64,000 nt of DNA, from positions 1 to 64,000 of the forward strand of contig LVAC01000022.1 of NCBI GenBank assembly GCA_001602955.1, given 5' to 3'. Positions 15,886 to 24,455 of the stretch are shown here, one piece after another. The notes under the pieces are model-generated. The model was not told where the DNA came from and did not search any database. It was given only the letters and a program-made list of their open reading frames with translations. The DNA comes from Sulfurospirillum sp001602955. Its GTDB lineage: Bacteria; Campylobacterota; Campylobacteria; Campylobacterales; Sulfurospirillaceae. Position 1 is the stretch's first letter. Each line of letters starts with the position of its first letter. The translations under genes were made by a program, and so were the position numbers.

Positions 15886-16766
15886 GCAAAAACCTTTTCG
15901 AACGCTTGCGCTTTTTCGTCACTTAACGCTCTGACTTCATAATTACTCGGATCCCTTAAAATCGCTTTTGTCAATTCGTGATTGAGGTGGTGACTTCCGG
16001 CAAAAGAGGTATAATTTCCCGCAAAAGGCGAACCTAAAAGCGATAAATCGCCGATAGCGTCCAAAATTTTATGGCGTACGAATTCATTGGAAAAGCGAAG
16101 CCCTTCGGGATTTAAAATCTTGTGCTCGTCCATAATAACGGCATTGTCTAAAGAACCGCCGAGTCCAAGTCCTCGTGAACGCAACATCTGTACGTCTTTA
16201 AGAAAACCGAACGTTCGAGCTTTGGCGATCTCTTCAAGGAAATTTTTCTTGCTAAATTCGAAACTGTACGATTGTCGACCGATGGAAGGGTGGGAAAATT
16301 CGATTTCAAAACTGTAATGAGGCGTTAGGCTCGGACTCACGCGTACGAATTTTTTGCCATCACTTACTTCGACTTCTTTTTTGAGGATCAAAACATTTTT
16401 AGTCACGTCCAATTTACGAATACCCGCTTCGTCCAACATCATGCAAAAGCTGGCGCTACTACCGTCCATCACGGGAACTTCAGGACCGTCCAATACGACA
16501 CGCACGTTATCGATACCGTAGGAATAGATTGCCGAGAGCAAGTGCTCAATCGTCGAAATCGACCCGCTAGCATTACCGATGACCGTCGCCATTTGCGTGT
16601 TAACGACATTTTCGGGCTTAGCCTGAACCAACAAACCGATGTCGCTTCGGTAAAACACGACACCGCTGTTTGCTTCTAGGGGTTCTAAACGAATTTGAAT
16701 CGGTTCGCCCTTGTGTAATCCTATGCCTAAGCTACTAATCGCTCTTGCGAGTGTCGTTTGCTTCAC
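15882..16766 (-). CDS. lpxC: UDP-3-O-acyl-N-acetylglucosamine deacetylase
   Basis: Zinc deacetylase for the committed step of lipid A synthesis. It begins KQTTLARAISSLGIGLHKGE and has the metal/active-site blocks IEHLLSAIYSYGIDN and HKILDAIGDLSLLG, plus a late H in SHHLNHEL. At 294 residues it is typical. Start and stop overlap minC and tsaB, so it belongs to the M23-minC-lpxC-tsaB-thrB run, as in C. jejuni. Confidence 0.96.
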   Translation of the reverse strand: MKQTTLARAISSLGIGLHKGEPIQIRLEPLEANSGVVFYRSDIGLLVQAKPENVVNTQMATVIGNASGSISTIEHLLSAIYSYGIDNVRVVLDGPEVPVMDGSSASFCMMLDEAGIRKLDVTKNVLILKKEVEVSDGKKFVRVSPSLTPHYSFEIEFSHPSIGRQSYSFEFSKKNFLEEIAKARTFGFLKDVQMLRSRGLGLGGSLDNAVIMDEHKILNPEGLRFSNEFVRHKILDAIGDLSLLGSPFAGNYTSFAGSHHLNHELTKAILRDPSNYEVRALSDEKAQAFEKVFA

Positions 16767-17374
16767 ACTACTTCCTTTATTTCTAACGCATGATCGCGTA
16801 TAACGATTTTTTGCAATACGTTGGCTCGAATCTGTTCGCTATCCACGATTTGGCCGTTGAAGATCAAGTGCCCCCTTGGACCGATTCCGCTTAAGACAAT
16901 GTATTCGCCGTCACACTGCACTAATCCGTCTATCATACCATAAATACTCATACTCTCTTCACAAAAGACTTTTGCGCCGCTGTTAATGCGCCCGAAAATA
17001 ACCGTCGGAAGCGTCTCGTGCAACTCTTCACCCGAACGAATCGTTCTATCGTAAAGCTTTACTTTACGCTGTTGCGTTAATTCACGCGACTCTTTAGATA
17101 AAGGTTTTTCGTCACATGTCTCTTTTTGAGACGGCTCTTCTAATGCTACCGCCTCTTTTTTAATCGACCCGAATCGAATACAGCACTGATTGATCTCTTT
17201 GTAACAAACGCCGCTTTGCTCTAAAACAAAGGCGATTTTCGGCGTTATTTCCCCTTCGATAAGCAAAAAGAATTCCTTCAAAAGAGGACTGTTTTTTCTA
17301 AAATATTCTAAAAAAGCACTCTCGTCGTCGATTTCGATATGAAATACCCGAACGTTCTTTTGGGTTACTTTCAT
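16763..17374 (-). CDS. minC: Septum site-determining protein MinC
   Basis: FtsZ inhibitor that places the septum with MinD. The C-terminal beta-helix domain (about 105-203) is clear: LYDRTIRSGEELHETLPTVIFGRINSGAKVF, then GRINSG-type turns and a GHLIFNGQIVD repeat. The N-terminal domain is poorly conserved. It overlaps the M23 peptidase gene by 4 bases and lpxC by 4. minD is not in the window. Confidence 0.85.
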   Translation of the reverse strand: MKVTQKNVRVFHIEIDDESAFLEYFRKNSPLLKEFFLLIEGEITPKIAFVLEQSGVCYKEINQCCIRFGSIKKEAVALEEPSQKETCDEKPLSKESRELTQQRKVKLYDRTIRSGEELHETLPTVIFGRINSGAKVFCEESMSIYGMIDGLVQCDGEYIVLSGIGPRGHLIFNGQIVDSEQIRANVLQKIVIRDHALEIKEVV

Positions 17375-18741
17375 CGATCGACCAACTTTTTCGCGGCATC
17401 GATCACGTTAAAGACGCTCTCTTTAAGCCATTGCTCGTCCATCCACTCTTCGGGTCTTACGTCTACGCCTTGAACATACATGCCAAAATGCAAGTGATCG
17501 CCCAACGCCAATCCCGTCATACCGGTTTTTGCGATCGCATCGCCTGCTTTAAGCGCATCGCCTTCTTTCACGAGAAAACTAGAACAGTGACCGTAAAGCG
17601 AATAAACGCCCAAGCCGTGATCGATAATAATATTGTTGCCGTAAATACCGTTCTCACGCGCTAAAACAACAACGCCGTCGTTGGAAGTTTGCATCGTCGC
17701 TTGAGCATTGCTCGCCAAATCCAGTCCGAGGTGATAGGATTCGCTGGTCGGTTGTTTTTGGTATTCGTAAAAACGATGATCTCCAAAGCTTGCAACGACT
17801 TTACCGTTACGCAACGGATAAAACGGCTTTAAGAAAAATCCTTGAACCGGCGTCGTGGGTACTTTGGAAGTTACGTTTAAGATCAACTCTTCATTACCGC
17901 CGCGCATGGTTTCGTTAACAAATTTAAATTTTTCCAAACGATCTAAGCTCGAGCGTTCCGGTGCCATCTCGGCGACCAAATCGGCAATTTTACCGTCCAA
18001 GAAACGATCTTCCAATTGAATCGTCGAAGTGCGGTATTTACGATCTTGTAGAAAATAGGGAATATGCGTTTTCGTGATATTTCCGGCGCGATCGATTGCG
18101 ACGACCGAGGCACTAAAGTTTTCGACTTGCGTCGGCCATGCGACCAAAGAGAGATAATACCCTTCTTTGTAAAAAGGCGTAGGATAGAATTTTTTGCCGA
18201 AATTCGTCTCGATATAAAGCGACTTCATCGCCTCGTCTTGCGCTTTAAAAACGACGACTGCGGCACCGCCCTTCATAATTTTGTACGAACTCCCCGCTAT
18301 CGTCACTTCCGGGCGTTTGGTGTCGACTTTGACGATTGCTTTGACATGTGCGGTATTGCCCGCAAAAAAATTCCATTTGCTTCGATCGATCGCTTCTACG
18401 GTTAATTCGAACAGTTTTTTATTAGCACCGAAGCCGGTTTTAGGGAACGTGACGTTCAAATCAAGAAGAGCCTCGGACGTTTTTAGTTCTTTACTTTCCA
18501 AATCGACGCTTTTTTCACCGTCGAATAACGAGACTTTCACACGTTTCAATCCGCTTTGATCGCTAATTTGAATATGAATAGGATCTTTTAGATTCCATTC
18601 GATCTCTTTGGGTAAATTGACTTGCGGTGCATCTCTTTCGAAAAGGCTTGAGTTAAAAACATACGCTACGCCGCCGACTAAAATCAAAAAAATCATCCCT
18701 AAGCTTAATGCCGCTAATGAAAATTTACGTTGTCGTTTCAT
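17371..18741 (-). CDS. M23 family metallopeptidase, peptidoglycan endopeptidase
   Basis: A 456-residue envelope protein with an N-terminal membrane anchor (about 9-30), a long beta-rich region (30-310) and a C-terminal LytM/M23 domain. Zinc ligands are visible in SYHLGLDLA (H and D) and in GDHLHFGMY (HxH). It corresponds by position to the M23 protein upstream of lpxC in C. jejuni and resembles the cell-shape peptidases of the phylum. The first gene of the next unit, nrnA, overlaps it by 4 bases. Confidence 0.88.
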   Translation of the reverse strand: MKRQRKFSLAALSLGMIFLILVGGVAYVFNSSLFERDAPQVNLPKEIEWNLKDPIHIQISDQSGLKRVKVSLFDGEKSVDLESKELKTSEALLDLNVTFPKTGFGANKKLFELTVEAIDRSKWNFFAGNTAHVKAIVKVDTKRPEVTIAGSSYKIMKGGAAVVVFKAQDEAMKSLYIETNFGKKFYPTPFYKEGYYLSLVAWPTQVENFSASVVAIDRAGNITKTHIPYFLQDRKYRTSTIQLEDRFLDGKIADLVAEMAPERSSLDRLEKFKFVNETMRGGNEELILNVTSKVPTTPVQGFFLKPFYPLRNGKVVASFGDHRFYEYQKQPTSESYHLGLDLASNAQATMQTSNDGVVVLARENGIYGNNIIIDHGLGVYSLYGHCSSFLVKEGDALKAGDAIAKTGMTGLALGDHLHFGMYVQGVDVRPEEWMDEQWLKESVFNVIDAAKKLVDR

Positions 18742-19682
18742 ACCTCAGTAATCCTTTTAATTTTTGCTACGATTTCGTCTCTCAATACCGTCGGATCACA
18801 CGAGGGCACCTCAAAACCGGCTGCGGTTTTATGCCCTCCGCCTTGATACTCCAACGCAATTTGCGAGACGTTAATATCTTTACTTCTTAACGAGACTTTA
18901 TAGCCTCCCTCTTTCTCTTCCAAAATCATAATCGCACTGGTCACGTTAACGATGCTTCGCAACATGTTAATGATATTTTTCGTATCGTGTCGCTTTGCAC
19001 CGGTCGATTCCAATGCCGCTTTATCAAAGATAATCGTGGCAATCGTGCCGTTTTCATGCAAATCAAAATGATTTAACATGTAGCCGTAAAGCCTGATTTT
19101 CGATAAAGGTTCTCTTCGTTTTACTTTCGAAGCAATCTCTTGCGGATTAGCACCGCATTTGACAAGATGCGATACGATCGAAAACGTTAATGCATCCATA
19201 TCGCCGTAGAGGAAAAACCCCGTATCATCGGCAATCGCCGTATAAAGGCATATTGCGCACTCTTTGCTTATCTCGATTTCGTTAGCTTTAAGCAGCTCAT
19301 ACACGACCATTCCGGCACTCGTAAAACGATCGACCACAAGGTTCATTTGCCCGAAATACCGATTGGTGATGTGATGATCGATGTTAATGATTTCGTAATC
19401 ACCCTTGGGTAATTTCAAACGATCTCGCGTCGAACAATCGCAACTGACGACCAAATCAAATGTCTTCGGCAACACATGCTTTGTTTTCGCAAAACCGGGT
19501 AGAAAATCGTACACTCTAGGCAATTCGTTATTGGTATTGTAATGCGTTACTTTTTTCCCGGCACGCGTCAATACGTCGTACAAAGCTAACGCACTGCCCA
19601 ACGTATCTCCGTCGGGATGCACGTGGGAAACAATAACGATATGATTGGCTTCGAGCATTCGCTTCCACGCCTCTTGATACAT
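18738..19682 (-). CDS. DHH/DHHA1 phosphoesterase, NrnA-like
   Basis: Manganese phosphoesterase that degrades short oligoribonucleotides or pAp. Motifs: HVHPDGDTLGSALAL (DHH motif I), SCDCS, NIDHHITN, ADDTGFF and the DHHA1 GGGHKTAAGF. Length is 314 residues. ATG 19682 is preceded by AAGGTGG at 7 bases; an upstream TTG in the same frame lacks a ribosome site. A -10 element lies at 19711-19716. Confidence 0.9.
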   Translation of the reverse strand: MYQEAWKRMLEANHIVIVSHVHPDGDTLGSALALYDVLTRAGKKVTHYNTNNELPRVYDFLPGFAKTKHVLPKTFDLVVSCDCSTRDRLKLPKGDYEIINIDHHITNRYFGQMNLVVDRFTSAGMVVYELLKANEIEISKECAICLYTAIADDTGFFLYGDMDALTFSIVSHLVKCGANPQEIASKVKRREPLSKIRLYGYMLNHFDLHENGTIATIIFDKAALESTGAKRHDTKNIINMLRSIVNVTSAIMILEEKEGGYKVSLRSKDINVSQIALEYQGGGHKTAAGFEVPSCDPTVLRDEIVAKIKRITEV

Positions 19683-19710
19683 CGATAAACCACCTTGAGA
19701 TAAAGCCAAA

Positions 19711-19716
19711 ATTATA
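19711..19716 (-). promoter_or_regulatory. -10 element for nrnA
   Basis: TATAAT on the minus strand, 29 bases before the nrnA ATG, in the short gap after flhB. Confidence 0.45.
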
Positions 19717-19739
19717 CTTAATAATTGCTAATAAGTAGA

Positions 19740-20798
19740 TTATCTCATTTTTTTAGAACTTCGATAGACAAAGGCAAGTACTTCGGCAACCGCTTTGTAC
19801 AGGGTTTCTGGAATGATTTCTCCCAAGTCGCATTTTTTGTACAGCTCGCGAGCCAAGGGAGGATTCTCGACGATTTGAATCTGATGGTTGAGTGCAATTT
19901 CTTTAATACGAAGTGCCACGTAATCAGTTCCTTTTGCGATCACTTTGGGCGCAGCCTCTTTTTCTTGGTTGTAGCGAATTGCAACCGCATAGTGCGTCGG
20001 ATTGGTAATGACGACGTCGGCTTCGGGAATCTCTTGCATCATTCGCTTGCGGGTCATTTGCATTTGAATTTGGCGAATTTTCGCTTTGATTTTCGGATCA
20101 CCCTCCATCTGCTTATACTCGTCTTTAATCTCTTGTTTGCTCATACGTAAATTTTTAAAATAGTTATAACGTACAAATAAAAGATCCATCAGCGCGATAA
20201 CCAGAAAAATAATTAAAATAACCGCCGCAAGAATGAGCATCTTTTCTTTCAACCACGCCAGTTGGTCATATAAAGGGAAATAGATCACCGTCGGCAATTC
20301 TTTGGTAAACGACCATAAAAAGTAGTAGGCAACCCACATTACGATACTGACTTTAATCAAAATTTTAACCGTCTCAACCAATTTTTTTAACGAAAGAAGA
20401 TTTTTAAGCCCTTTCATCGGATCTAATTTGCTGAGATCGGGCATCAGCGGTTTTGTGGTAAAAATAAAGCCCGTTTGAAGCACGTTTGCCAAAATACCCG
20501 CTATTGCGACGGCAACAGCTAAGGGAATAACCATAAAAATCACTTCTCGACACGATATAAGCGACATTTGTAAAACAACCTCTTTGGTAATCTCGACGCC
20601 GATGAGGGAGTGATAGTAGTAATACAAATAAACCGTTCGCGACTCGATCCACGATAGCATCGCTAAAAACGTTCCCAGCGCGACGATCAGCGTAATGAAC
20701 GCCGACGTATCCATACTCTTGGGAACGTTTCCGTCTTTGCGCGCATCTTCTATTTTCTTGGACGTGGCTTCTTCGGTCTTTTCTTGGTCATCCGCCAC
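19740..20798 (-). CDS. flhB: Flagellar type III export protein FlhB
   Basis: Export gate protein of 352 residues. Four membrane segments lie between about 28 and 215, after the charged start EKTEEATSKKIEDARKDGNVPKS. The cytoplasmic domain has the autocleavage site NPTH in VVITNPTHYAVAIRY, which switches export from rod-hook to filament substrates. It sits between nadC and nrnA rather than in a flagellar cluster, common in this phylum. Confidence 0.96.
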   Translation of the reverse strand: MADDQEKTEEATSKKIEDARKDGNVPKSMDTSAFITLIVALGTFLAMLSWIESRTVYLYYYYHSLIGVEITKEVVLQMSLISCREVIFMVIPLAVAVAIAGILANVLQTGFIFTTKPLMPDLSKLDPMKGLKNLLSLKKLVETVKILIKVSIVMWVAYYFLWSFTKELPTVIYFPLYDQLAWLKEKMLILAAVILIIFLVIALMDLLFVRYNYFKNLRMSKQEIKDEYKQMEGDPKIKAKIRQIQMQMTRKRMMQEIPEADVVITNPTHYAVAIRYNQEKEAAPKVIAKGTDYVALRIKEIALNHQIQIVENPPLARELYKKCDLGEIIPETLYKAVAEVLAFVYRSSKKMR

Positions 20799-20815
20799 GC
20801 ATTATCCTTTAGGTA

Positions 20816-21646
20816 TTAAATTACGGTTTTGTGCGTAATCTTCATCGAAAAATCAAGCCATGTCGCATGATGGATCAAACTGCCGCTGCTAATCGCGTCA
20901 ACGCCCGTTTGTGCATATAAAACGATATTTTCCTTCGTGATATTGCCGCTTGCCTCCAAAAGGACATGCGGGAAAAACTGTTTTTTGTATGTGACCACTT
21001 CGCGAATCGTATCGTGAGACATGTTGTCGCACATAACGATATCGGCGCCGCATTGCATCGCAAACTTTGCAAAATCGACCGTTTCGCATTCGATTTCGAT
21101 CTTACATGTAAAGGGAAGTTTTTCCCGTGCTTCTTCGATAAATCGTTTTAAATCGTCGATGGTTTGCAGATGCGTGTCTTTGAGCATCAAACAATCGTCA
21201 AGTCCCATACGGTGGTTGTTGCCGCCACCGCAACGAATGGCGTATTTTTCGAAAATACGTAAATGGGGTCTCGTTTTTCGCGTATCTAAAAGTTTAAGCG
21301 TATACCCTTCCAACGCTTTTTTATACGAAGCAACGTTGCTCGCGATGCCGCTGGCATGTTGCATGAGATTCAAAATCACGCGTTCACACCGTAAAATATG
21401 GGTTGATTTTCCCTCAATAAGAGCGACCAAATCGCCTTTGTGAAGCGTATCGCCGTCTTCAAAATAAAACGTAATATCAAGCTTGTTCATTTTACACAAT
21501 GCTTTGACGTACGGTTTACCGGCAAAAACGCCTTCGTCTTTGCAAATGATCGCAGCGGTGGCAAAACTCTCTTTTCCGACCAACGCAAATAAATCGCCTC
21601 TGCCGACGTCTTCTTCCAACGCCTTTTTGACAAACGTTTTAATCAT
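20816..21646 (-). CDS. nadC: Quinolinate phosphoribosyltransferase
   Basis: Makes nicotinate mononucleotide from quinolinate in NAD synthesis. It shows LLDTRKTRPHLRIFEKYAIRCGGGNNHRMGLDD, IEIECET, and the late blocks LLEASGNI and DAISSGSLIHHA. At 276 residues it is typical. The start overlaps the end of nadA by 4 bases, forming a nadA-nadC pair. Confidence 0.95.
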   Translation of the reverse strand: MIKTFVKKALEEDVGRGDLFALVGKESFATAAIICKDEGVFAGKPYVKALCKMNKLDITFYFEDGDTLHKGDLVALIEGKSTHILRCERVILNLMQHASGIASNVASYKKALEGYTLKLLDTRKTRPHLRIFEKYAIRCGGGNNHRMGLDDCLMLKDTHLQTIDDLKRFIEEAREKLPFTCKIEIECETVDFAKFAMQCGADIVMCDNMSHDTIREVVTYKKQFFPHVLLEASGNITKENIVLYAQTGVDAISSGSLIHHATWLDFSMKITHKTVI

Positions 21647-22635
21647 AGTTCAAACATCCTGTAGAGTGCTTTGTGCGCCCAAAAACGCGTCTCTTCCGAA
21701 ATCGATATTTCATTCTCGAATCGCCCCTCTTGAATACTGATAAGCGTGCGATAGACATCTTCAAGCGTCGTTTCATTCATGGTCGGACACTCGGGCTTAG
21801 AAGATGAAAGGACGTACGTATTGTCGTGGCGTAAACGTTTGATCATATTGTATTCGGTGCCTATCGCCACCTTCTGTTCTTTAGGGAGCTTGGTAACAAA
21901 ATCGATAATTTGACTGGTCGAGCCGACAAAGTCGGATTGGTCGCATACTTCGGGTTTGCATTCGGGATGCGTGACGATTAAAATACCCGGATACTTCGCA
22001 CGGTAAAAAGCAATATCCTCAACGTCGAAAAGCTGGTGTACCGAACAAAACCCGTTGTAACAGATAATATCCGCTGCCTTTACGTCCGTCCCGTCTCCGA
22101 TGACGCAGGAACGCAATCCCATCTCTTTGGCAATATTTTGACCCAAGCAACGATCGGGTACGAAAAGTATTTTTTTGCCGCTTTCACGCGCTTTAACGAT
22201 AATTTTTTTAGCATTGGAGCTGGTGCATACCAATCCGCCCATTTTCCCGACGGCCGCTTTCACTTCCGCCGAAGAGTTAATGTACGTCACGGGCAAAATG
22301 TCTTCTTTGGCGATACCCGCTTCTTCCATGAGGTGAACGTTTTGCTCGTAATACGCCACGTCAATCATTCTTGCCATAGCGCAACAGGCAATTTTAGGCA
22401 TCATGACGCGTTTGGTTGGAGCTAAAATTTTGACGCTTTGCCCCATAAATCCCACGCCGCAAAACAGTAAATTTGGATTGGTGTCATTGGCGGCCCATTG
22501 GGCAAGTTGCAACGAATCTCCCGTAAAATCGGCTAATTCAAAAACTTCGTCTTTTTGATAAAAATGGGCAACGATACTGACATGTAAGGTTTTTTTGAGT
22601 TCTAAAATCGCTGCTTTTAACGCTTGATGATCCAT
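21643..22635 (-). CDS. nadA: Quinolinate synthase A
   Basis: 4Fe-4S enzyme that condenses iminoaspartate with dihydroxyacetone phosphate. The three cluster cysteines are visible in LLFCGVGFM, LVCTSSNA and PECPTMNET. It has the start HFYQKDEVFELADFTGDSLQLA. At 330 residues it is typical. nadB is not in the window. It is divergent from plsY. Confidence 0.96.
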   Translation of the reverse strand: MDHQALKAAILELKKTLHVSIVAHFYQKDEVFELADFTGDSLQLAQWAANDTNPNLLFCGVGFMGQSVKILAPTKRVMMPKIACCAMARMIDVAYYEQNVHLMEEAGIAKEDILPVTYINSSAEVKAAVGKMGGLVCTSSNAKKIIVKARESGKKILFVPDRCLGQNIAKEMGLRSCVIGDGTDVKAADIICYNGFCSVHQLFDVEDIAFYRAKYPGILIVTHPECKPEVCDQSDFVGSTSQIIDFVTKLPKEQKVAIGTEYNMIKRLRHDNTYVLSSSKPECPTMNETTLEDVYRTLISIQEGRFENEISISEETRFWAHKALYRMFEL

Positions 22636-22703
22636 GCTCCCATCCTTTGACTATCTCGAAAAACCGCATTATAGCGTTAAAGGAATAATAACAAAATAAT
22701 TGC

Positions 22704-22709
22704 TATACT
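22704..22709 (+). promoter_or_regulatory. -10 element for plsY-folB
   Basis: TATACT about 34 bases before the plsY GTG, with AAGGAC as ribosome site between. The rest of the 107-base divergent region is AT-rich and must also hold the nadA promoter. Confidence 0.5.
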
Positions 22710-22742
22710 GCCCTCATCATCTTAAATGCAAGGACAGCATTC

Positions 22743-23369
22743 GTGGAGTTTTTGTTTAATATCAACGTTCAATTTTATATTTTAGCGTATCTAATCGGCG
22801 GCATACCTTTTGGGTTATTGCTCGCAAAAAGCCTTACGGGGAAAGATATTCGAGAGAGCGGAAGCGGCAGTATCGGCGCGACAAACGTTCTTCGCGTTTT
22901 AAAAGAGAGCAACCCCTCGTTGGCGAAAAAACTAGCCATTTTAACCGTCGTATGCGATGCATTGAAAGGCATCGTCGTTCTCTTGATTGCAAAAATGATA
23001 GGGCTCGAGAGCGAAACGCTTTGGGCGATTGCGGTTTTCGCGGTTATCGGACATTGCTACAGTCCTTACCTTAAATTCGAAGGAGGCAAAGGCGTCGCAA
23101 CGGGTGCGGGCGTGCTCTTCGTGATGCTTCCTCTCGAGACGCTTATTGCTTTCATCGTTTGGTTTATCGTCGGCAAAGGACTTAAAATTTCTTCAATCTC
23201 TTCGTTATCGGCACTTTTAACGCTGATCGTTGCGTCCTATTTGATAACACCCGATATGCACGGCATTCATTCGCATGCACCTCTTTACATGATCGCATTT
23301 ATCATCGTATACAAACATATTCCCAATATCGTACGACTTTTTCAAGGTAAAGAATCGAAAGTCGTTTAA
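22743..23369 (+). CDS. plsY: Acyl-phosphate:glycerol-3-phosphate acyltransferase PlsY
   Basis: Membrane enzyme for the first acylation in phospholipid synthesis, using acyl-phosphate made by PlsX (gene at 31857). It has five hydrophobic segments and the three conserved motifs: SGSGSIGATNVLR, KFEGGKGVATGAG and a late HIPNIVRLFQGKE. The start is GTG. The stop overlaps the folB ATG (TAATG). Confidence 0.95.
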   Translation: MEFLFNINVQFYILAYLIGGIPFGLLLAKSLTGKDIRESGSGSIGATNVLRVLKESNPSLAKKLAILTVVCDALKGIVVLLIAKMIGLESETLWAIAVFAVIGHCYSPYLKFEGGKGVATGAGVLFVMLPLETLIAFIVWFIVGKGLKISSISSLSALLTLIVASYLITPDMHGIHSHAPLYMIAFIIVYKHIPNIVRLFQGKESKVV

Positions 23370-23704
23370 TGCGCATTCTCATCAAAGAGCTTCGGTTTGA
23401 AACCATTATCGGTATTTTGGATACGGAACGTGTAACGCCTCAACCAGTCGTTTTACATGTCACCATCGACTACACCTATCAAACGGGCTCTTTTATCGAT
23501 TATGCCGAGATCGCAACTTTTTTAGAGCAAACGATGCAACGTGAACGCTACGCTTTGATTGAAGAAGCTCTTGAAGATTTATTGCAAAAATTGTTGGAAA
23601 AATATCCGCCGATAGAGAAAGTAAAACTCACCCTTTTAAAACCTACGATCTTAGCAAATGCCGTCGTAGGGCTTACGCAGAAAATCAAACGTAATAAAAA
23701 TTAA
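23369..23704 (+). CDS. folB: Dihydroneopterin aldolase-like protein
   Basis: A 111-residue tunnelling-fold protein of the FolB family: an ETIIGILDTERVTPQPV start, YAEIATFLEQTMQRERYALIEEALEDLL and VKLTLLKPTI. It probably acts in folate synthesis; epimerase or QueD-like roles cannot be excluded because active-site residues are not all obvious. It is translationally coupled to plsY. Confidence 0.8.
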   Translation: MRILIKELRFETIIGILDTERVTPQPVVLHVTIDYTYQTGSFIDYAEIATFLEQTMQRERYALIEEALEDLLQKLLEKYPPIEKVKLTLLKPTILANAVVGLTQKIKRNKN

Positions 23705-23744
23705 ATTCTCATTAAAAAAACTTTAAATCTAGCTAAAGTTGTGG

Positions 23745-23750
23745 TATAAT
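23745..23750 (+). promoter_or_regulatory. -10 element for the hsrA-type regulator
   Basis: TATAAT in GTGGTATAATCCCG, about 34 bases upstream of the regulator ATG, with AAGGA as ribosome site. Confidence 0.55.
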
Positions 23751-23783
23751 CCCGTTTAAATTTTAGCAACTAAGGATTTTATA

Positions 23784-24455
23784 ATGCGAATTTTAATCGT
23801 AGAAGATGAAGTAACCCTCAATAAAACCATTGCCGAAGGTTTGCAAGAATTCGGCTACCAAACCGATAGTTCCGAAAATTATAAAGACGCCGAATACTAC
23901 ATCGGTATTCGAAATTACGACCTTGTACTCACGGACTGGATGCTTCCTGATGGCGACGGTGTCGATCTCATCAACCTCATTAAACAAAAATCGCCTCGTA
24001 CCGCAGCGGTCATTATCTCTGCCAAAGACGACAAAGAGAGTGAAATCAAAGCTCTTAAAGCCGGTGCGGACGACTATATCCGCAAACCGTTCGATTTTGA
24101 TATTTTAGTCGCACGCATCGAAGCACGTTTGCGCTTCGGCGGTACGAACGTGATTAAAATCGACGATTTGACGATCGATCCGGATGAAGAAAAAATTACC
24201 TATAAAGGTCAAGAGATCGAGCTTAAAGGTAAACCGTTCGAAGTGCTAACGCATCTTGCACGCCATAGCGATCAAATCGTCTCTAAAGAACAACTTTTAG
24301 ATGCGATTTGGGAAGAACCCGAACTCGTTACGCCGAACGTCATCGAAGTTGCTATTAACCAAATTCGCCAAAAAATGGACAAACCGTTGGAAATTTCGAC
24401 GATTGAAACCGTTAGACGAAGAGGTTACCGATTTTGCTTTCCCAAAAAAGTATAA
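23784..24455 (+). CDS. hsrA: HsrA/CosR-type response regulator with an intact receiver
   Basis: OmpR-family regulator of 223 residues. The DNA-binding half is close, from memory, to Helicobacter pylori HsrA (HP1043): KGKPFEVLTHLARH, SKEQLLDAIWEEPE, VTPNVIEVAINQIRQKMDKP and TVRRRGYRF. In Helicobacter and Campylobacter this regulator is an essential orphan with a degenerate receiver. Here the receiver is canonical: E7/D8, phospho-acceptor D51 in VLTDWMLPDGDG, the VIISA switch and YIRKPF. A kinase gene follows with a 22-base overlap. It likely retains the ancestral two-component form. Confidence 0.9.
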   Translation: MRILIVEDEVTLNKTIAEGLQEFGYQTDSSENYKDAEYYIGIRNYDLVLTDWMLPDGDGVDLINLIKQKSPRTAAVIISAKDDKESEIKALKAGADDYIRKPFDFDILVARIEARLRFGGTNVIKIDDLTIDPDEEKITYKGQEIELKGKPFEVLTHLARHSDQIVSKEQLLDAIWEEPELVTPNVIEVAINQIRQKMDKPLEISTIETVRRRGYRFCFPKKV

